Shown: one piece after another, positions 63,034 through 64,000 of the stretch
Layout of the letters: each line of letters opens with the position of its first letter
Position numbering within the stretch: position 1 is the stretch's first letter
Assembly: GCA_964016985.1 (NCBI GenBank)
Contig: OZ024821.1
Coordinates: forward strand, 89,828,093 to 89,892,092
DNA: 64,000 nt
Source: Anodontia alba
Taxonomy: Eukaryota > Mollusca > Bivalvia > Lucinida > Lucinidae
Reading direction: 5' to 3'
The notes under the pieces: generated by a model
Told to the model about the DNA's origin: nothing
Databases searched by the model: none
The model's input: the letters and a program-made list of their open reading frames with translations, nothing else
Made by a program: the position numbers and the translations under genes

Positions 63034-64000
63034 ATTAACTGTTAACAAAACCATGTTGTTCCTCAGCACTTAGCCTTTGAGATTCAAGGTAAAATAACAT
63101 ATCTTCTCTAGTAATTGACTTCATGATTTTACATGGTAAAATAGTCGAACTAACAGGTCGATAATTCCAAGTTATATGCGACTTCTCTTTTTGAAAATTG
63201 GTGTTACACTAGCAGATCTCCAATTACTGGGCAACTGACAATTACTAAAAGACGTTTTAAATAACATTATTAGTGGTTCAACTAGGCTTCTACTACATTC
63301 CTTCAACACACGGGAATCGGGGGATGTATTGTGTTCAAACCTTGAGACTTATCCGTTTTCAAGGACAGTAACTTTTTCAAGTCTATTTCTTCAGATACGT
63401 TGACATGTTCAGAATTTACATTGCACCTTTTACTTAAGTCCAATAGAGTCACTTAGACCACGTGTAAACACAGAGCTAAAACGTTACTTAGAATGTCTGA
63501 TATTTCTATATCTGATTGAGTAAAAAAAACTGTCATCTTTCTTTTCTAGATCCGGTACACCAACTTTGACTTTCTGCTTACTTCGCACATAACTGTAAAA
63601 TTTCTTTGGTTTGGATTTGAAACTCTTTAATATATCTTACTCAGATTTGGATTTAGCTTCTTTAACAATTCTATCTGTTTCCATACACTGCTTCTTGTAA
63701 TCTTCTATATCAAGGTATCCATTTGACCTTTTTTGTTTAGGAAAAAGTATATGTTTTAATGCATGGCTTCTTTGATCTTTTTTTCTAAACCATGGACCCA
63801 AATTGCATGATGTGCATCTCTTTAGTTGGGGTGTATTTATAAACACAACTTTTATAAATGTTTTAAAGGTGGACCAACAGTCTTCAATACCACATTTTCT
63901 CCTCCAAATTAACAAATTGAAACAGATCATTCGTCTTTGGATAATCAGCATTATCATAAGACAGTCTATCCATGATACATGACAAGAAATCTATCCAACA
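63034..64000 (-). pseudogene. CR1/L2-like LINE ORF2 fragment, runs off window
   Basis: On the minus strand from the right edge: MDRLSYDNADYPKTNDLFQF, then CWSTFKTFIKVVFINTPQLK, LGPWFRKKDQRSHALKH, KFYSYVRSKQKVKVGVPDLE, FSSVFT, PDSRVLKECSRSLVEPLIML, FKTSFSNCQLPSNWRSASVT and PIFKKRSR. This is the usual stretch between the endonuclease and the first RT motifs of CR1/Jockey-type LINEs. Several stops and shifts are present. It ends before the catalytic RT motifs, where U1 is joined. The endonuclease part would lie beyond position 64000. Confidence 0.8.

Overview
This window looks like AT-rich, intergenic or intronic DNA from a marine invertebrate. A bivalve mollusc fits best. The basis is the kind of repeats present: Penelope-like reverse transcriptases, CR1/L2-like LINEs, a SINE ending in an AAAC-type tail, and many foldback MITEs. 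Species assignment is inference from recalled repeat families, not from a search. I see no intact host gene, no rRNA or tRNA gene, no CRISPR array and nothing bacterial. The coding signal that I can recognise all comes from decayed mobile-element proteins.

Layout. Positions 1-13000 are a field of foldback elements (F1-F7, defined below), two TA-flanked MITEs, a dimeric tandem repeat and solo retroelement 3' units. Positions 13.5-17 kb hold a tandem pair of Penelope-like element (PLE) remnants on the minus strand and a further 3' unit on the plus strand. Two mariner deletion derivatives lie at 17.0-17.5 and 23.65-24.26 kb, with a PLE interrupted by an F1 MITE between them (21.1-22.2 kb). A Tc1 element with (TA)n on both sides is at 28.1-29.8 kb. 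Two LINE fragments lie at 30.2-33.1 kb, one of them split by a solo PLE 3' unit. A 4.5-copy tandem array of roughly 330 bp units fills 34.1-35.5 kb. From 36 to 50 kb there are more F1-F5 elements, a V-SINE-like element, a 21-copy 63-bp minisatellite and a multiply nested F3 copy. A PLE containing a nested mariner sits at 51.2-52.7 kb. The last 10 kb holds many PLE 3' units and a LINE running off the right edge.

Family names used here. F1: about 280 bp, ends CATYACGAAAAC, central palindrome built on GTGGGTACTCGTTAGAACCG. F2: about 107 bp near-perfect palindrome with ends CCCAG. F3: about 240 bp, ends GGGCCCAGTTGTTC. F4: 'GATCAGNCTG / CGAAGACTC' inverted-repeat elements. F5: piggyBac-like MITEs with TTAA targets and a CAAACAGTGT palindrome. 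F6: about 430 bp element with a long hairpin at one end. F7: short 'TTTGACATTTC' foldbacks. U1, U2 and U3: subtypes of a 3'-terminal retroelement unit that share the core TGACCGTTCYAAGGCGGT. U1 is physically attached to PLE reverse transcriptases.

How the parts relate. Element insertions into other elements give internal 'empty sites' that show how they insert. F1 and F3 appear to duplicate only one base, F2 two bases, F5 TTAA, and the mariner/Tc1-type elements TA. The U1/U2/U3 units appear to be non-autonomous or 5'-truncated products of PLE retrotransposition.
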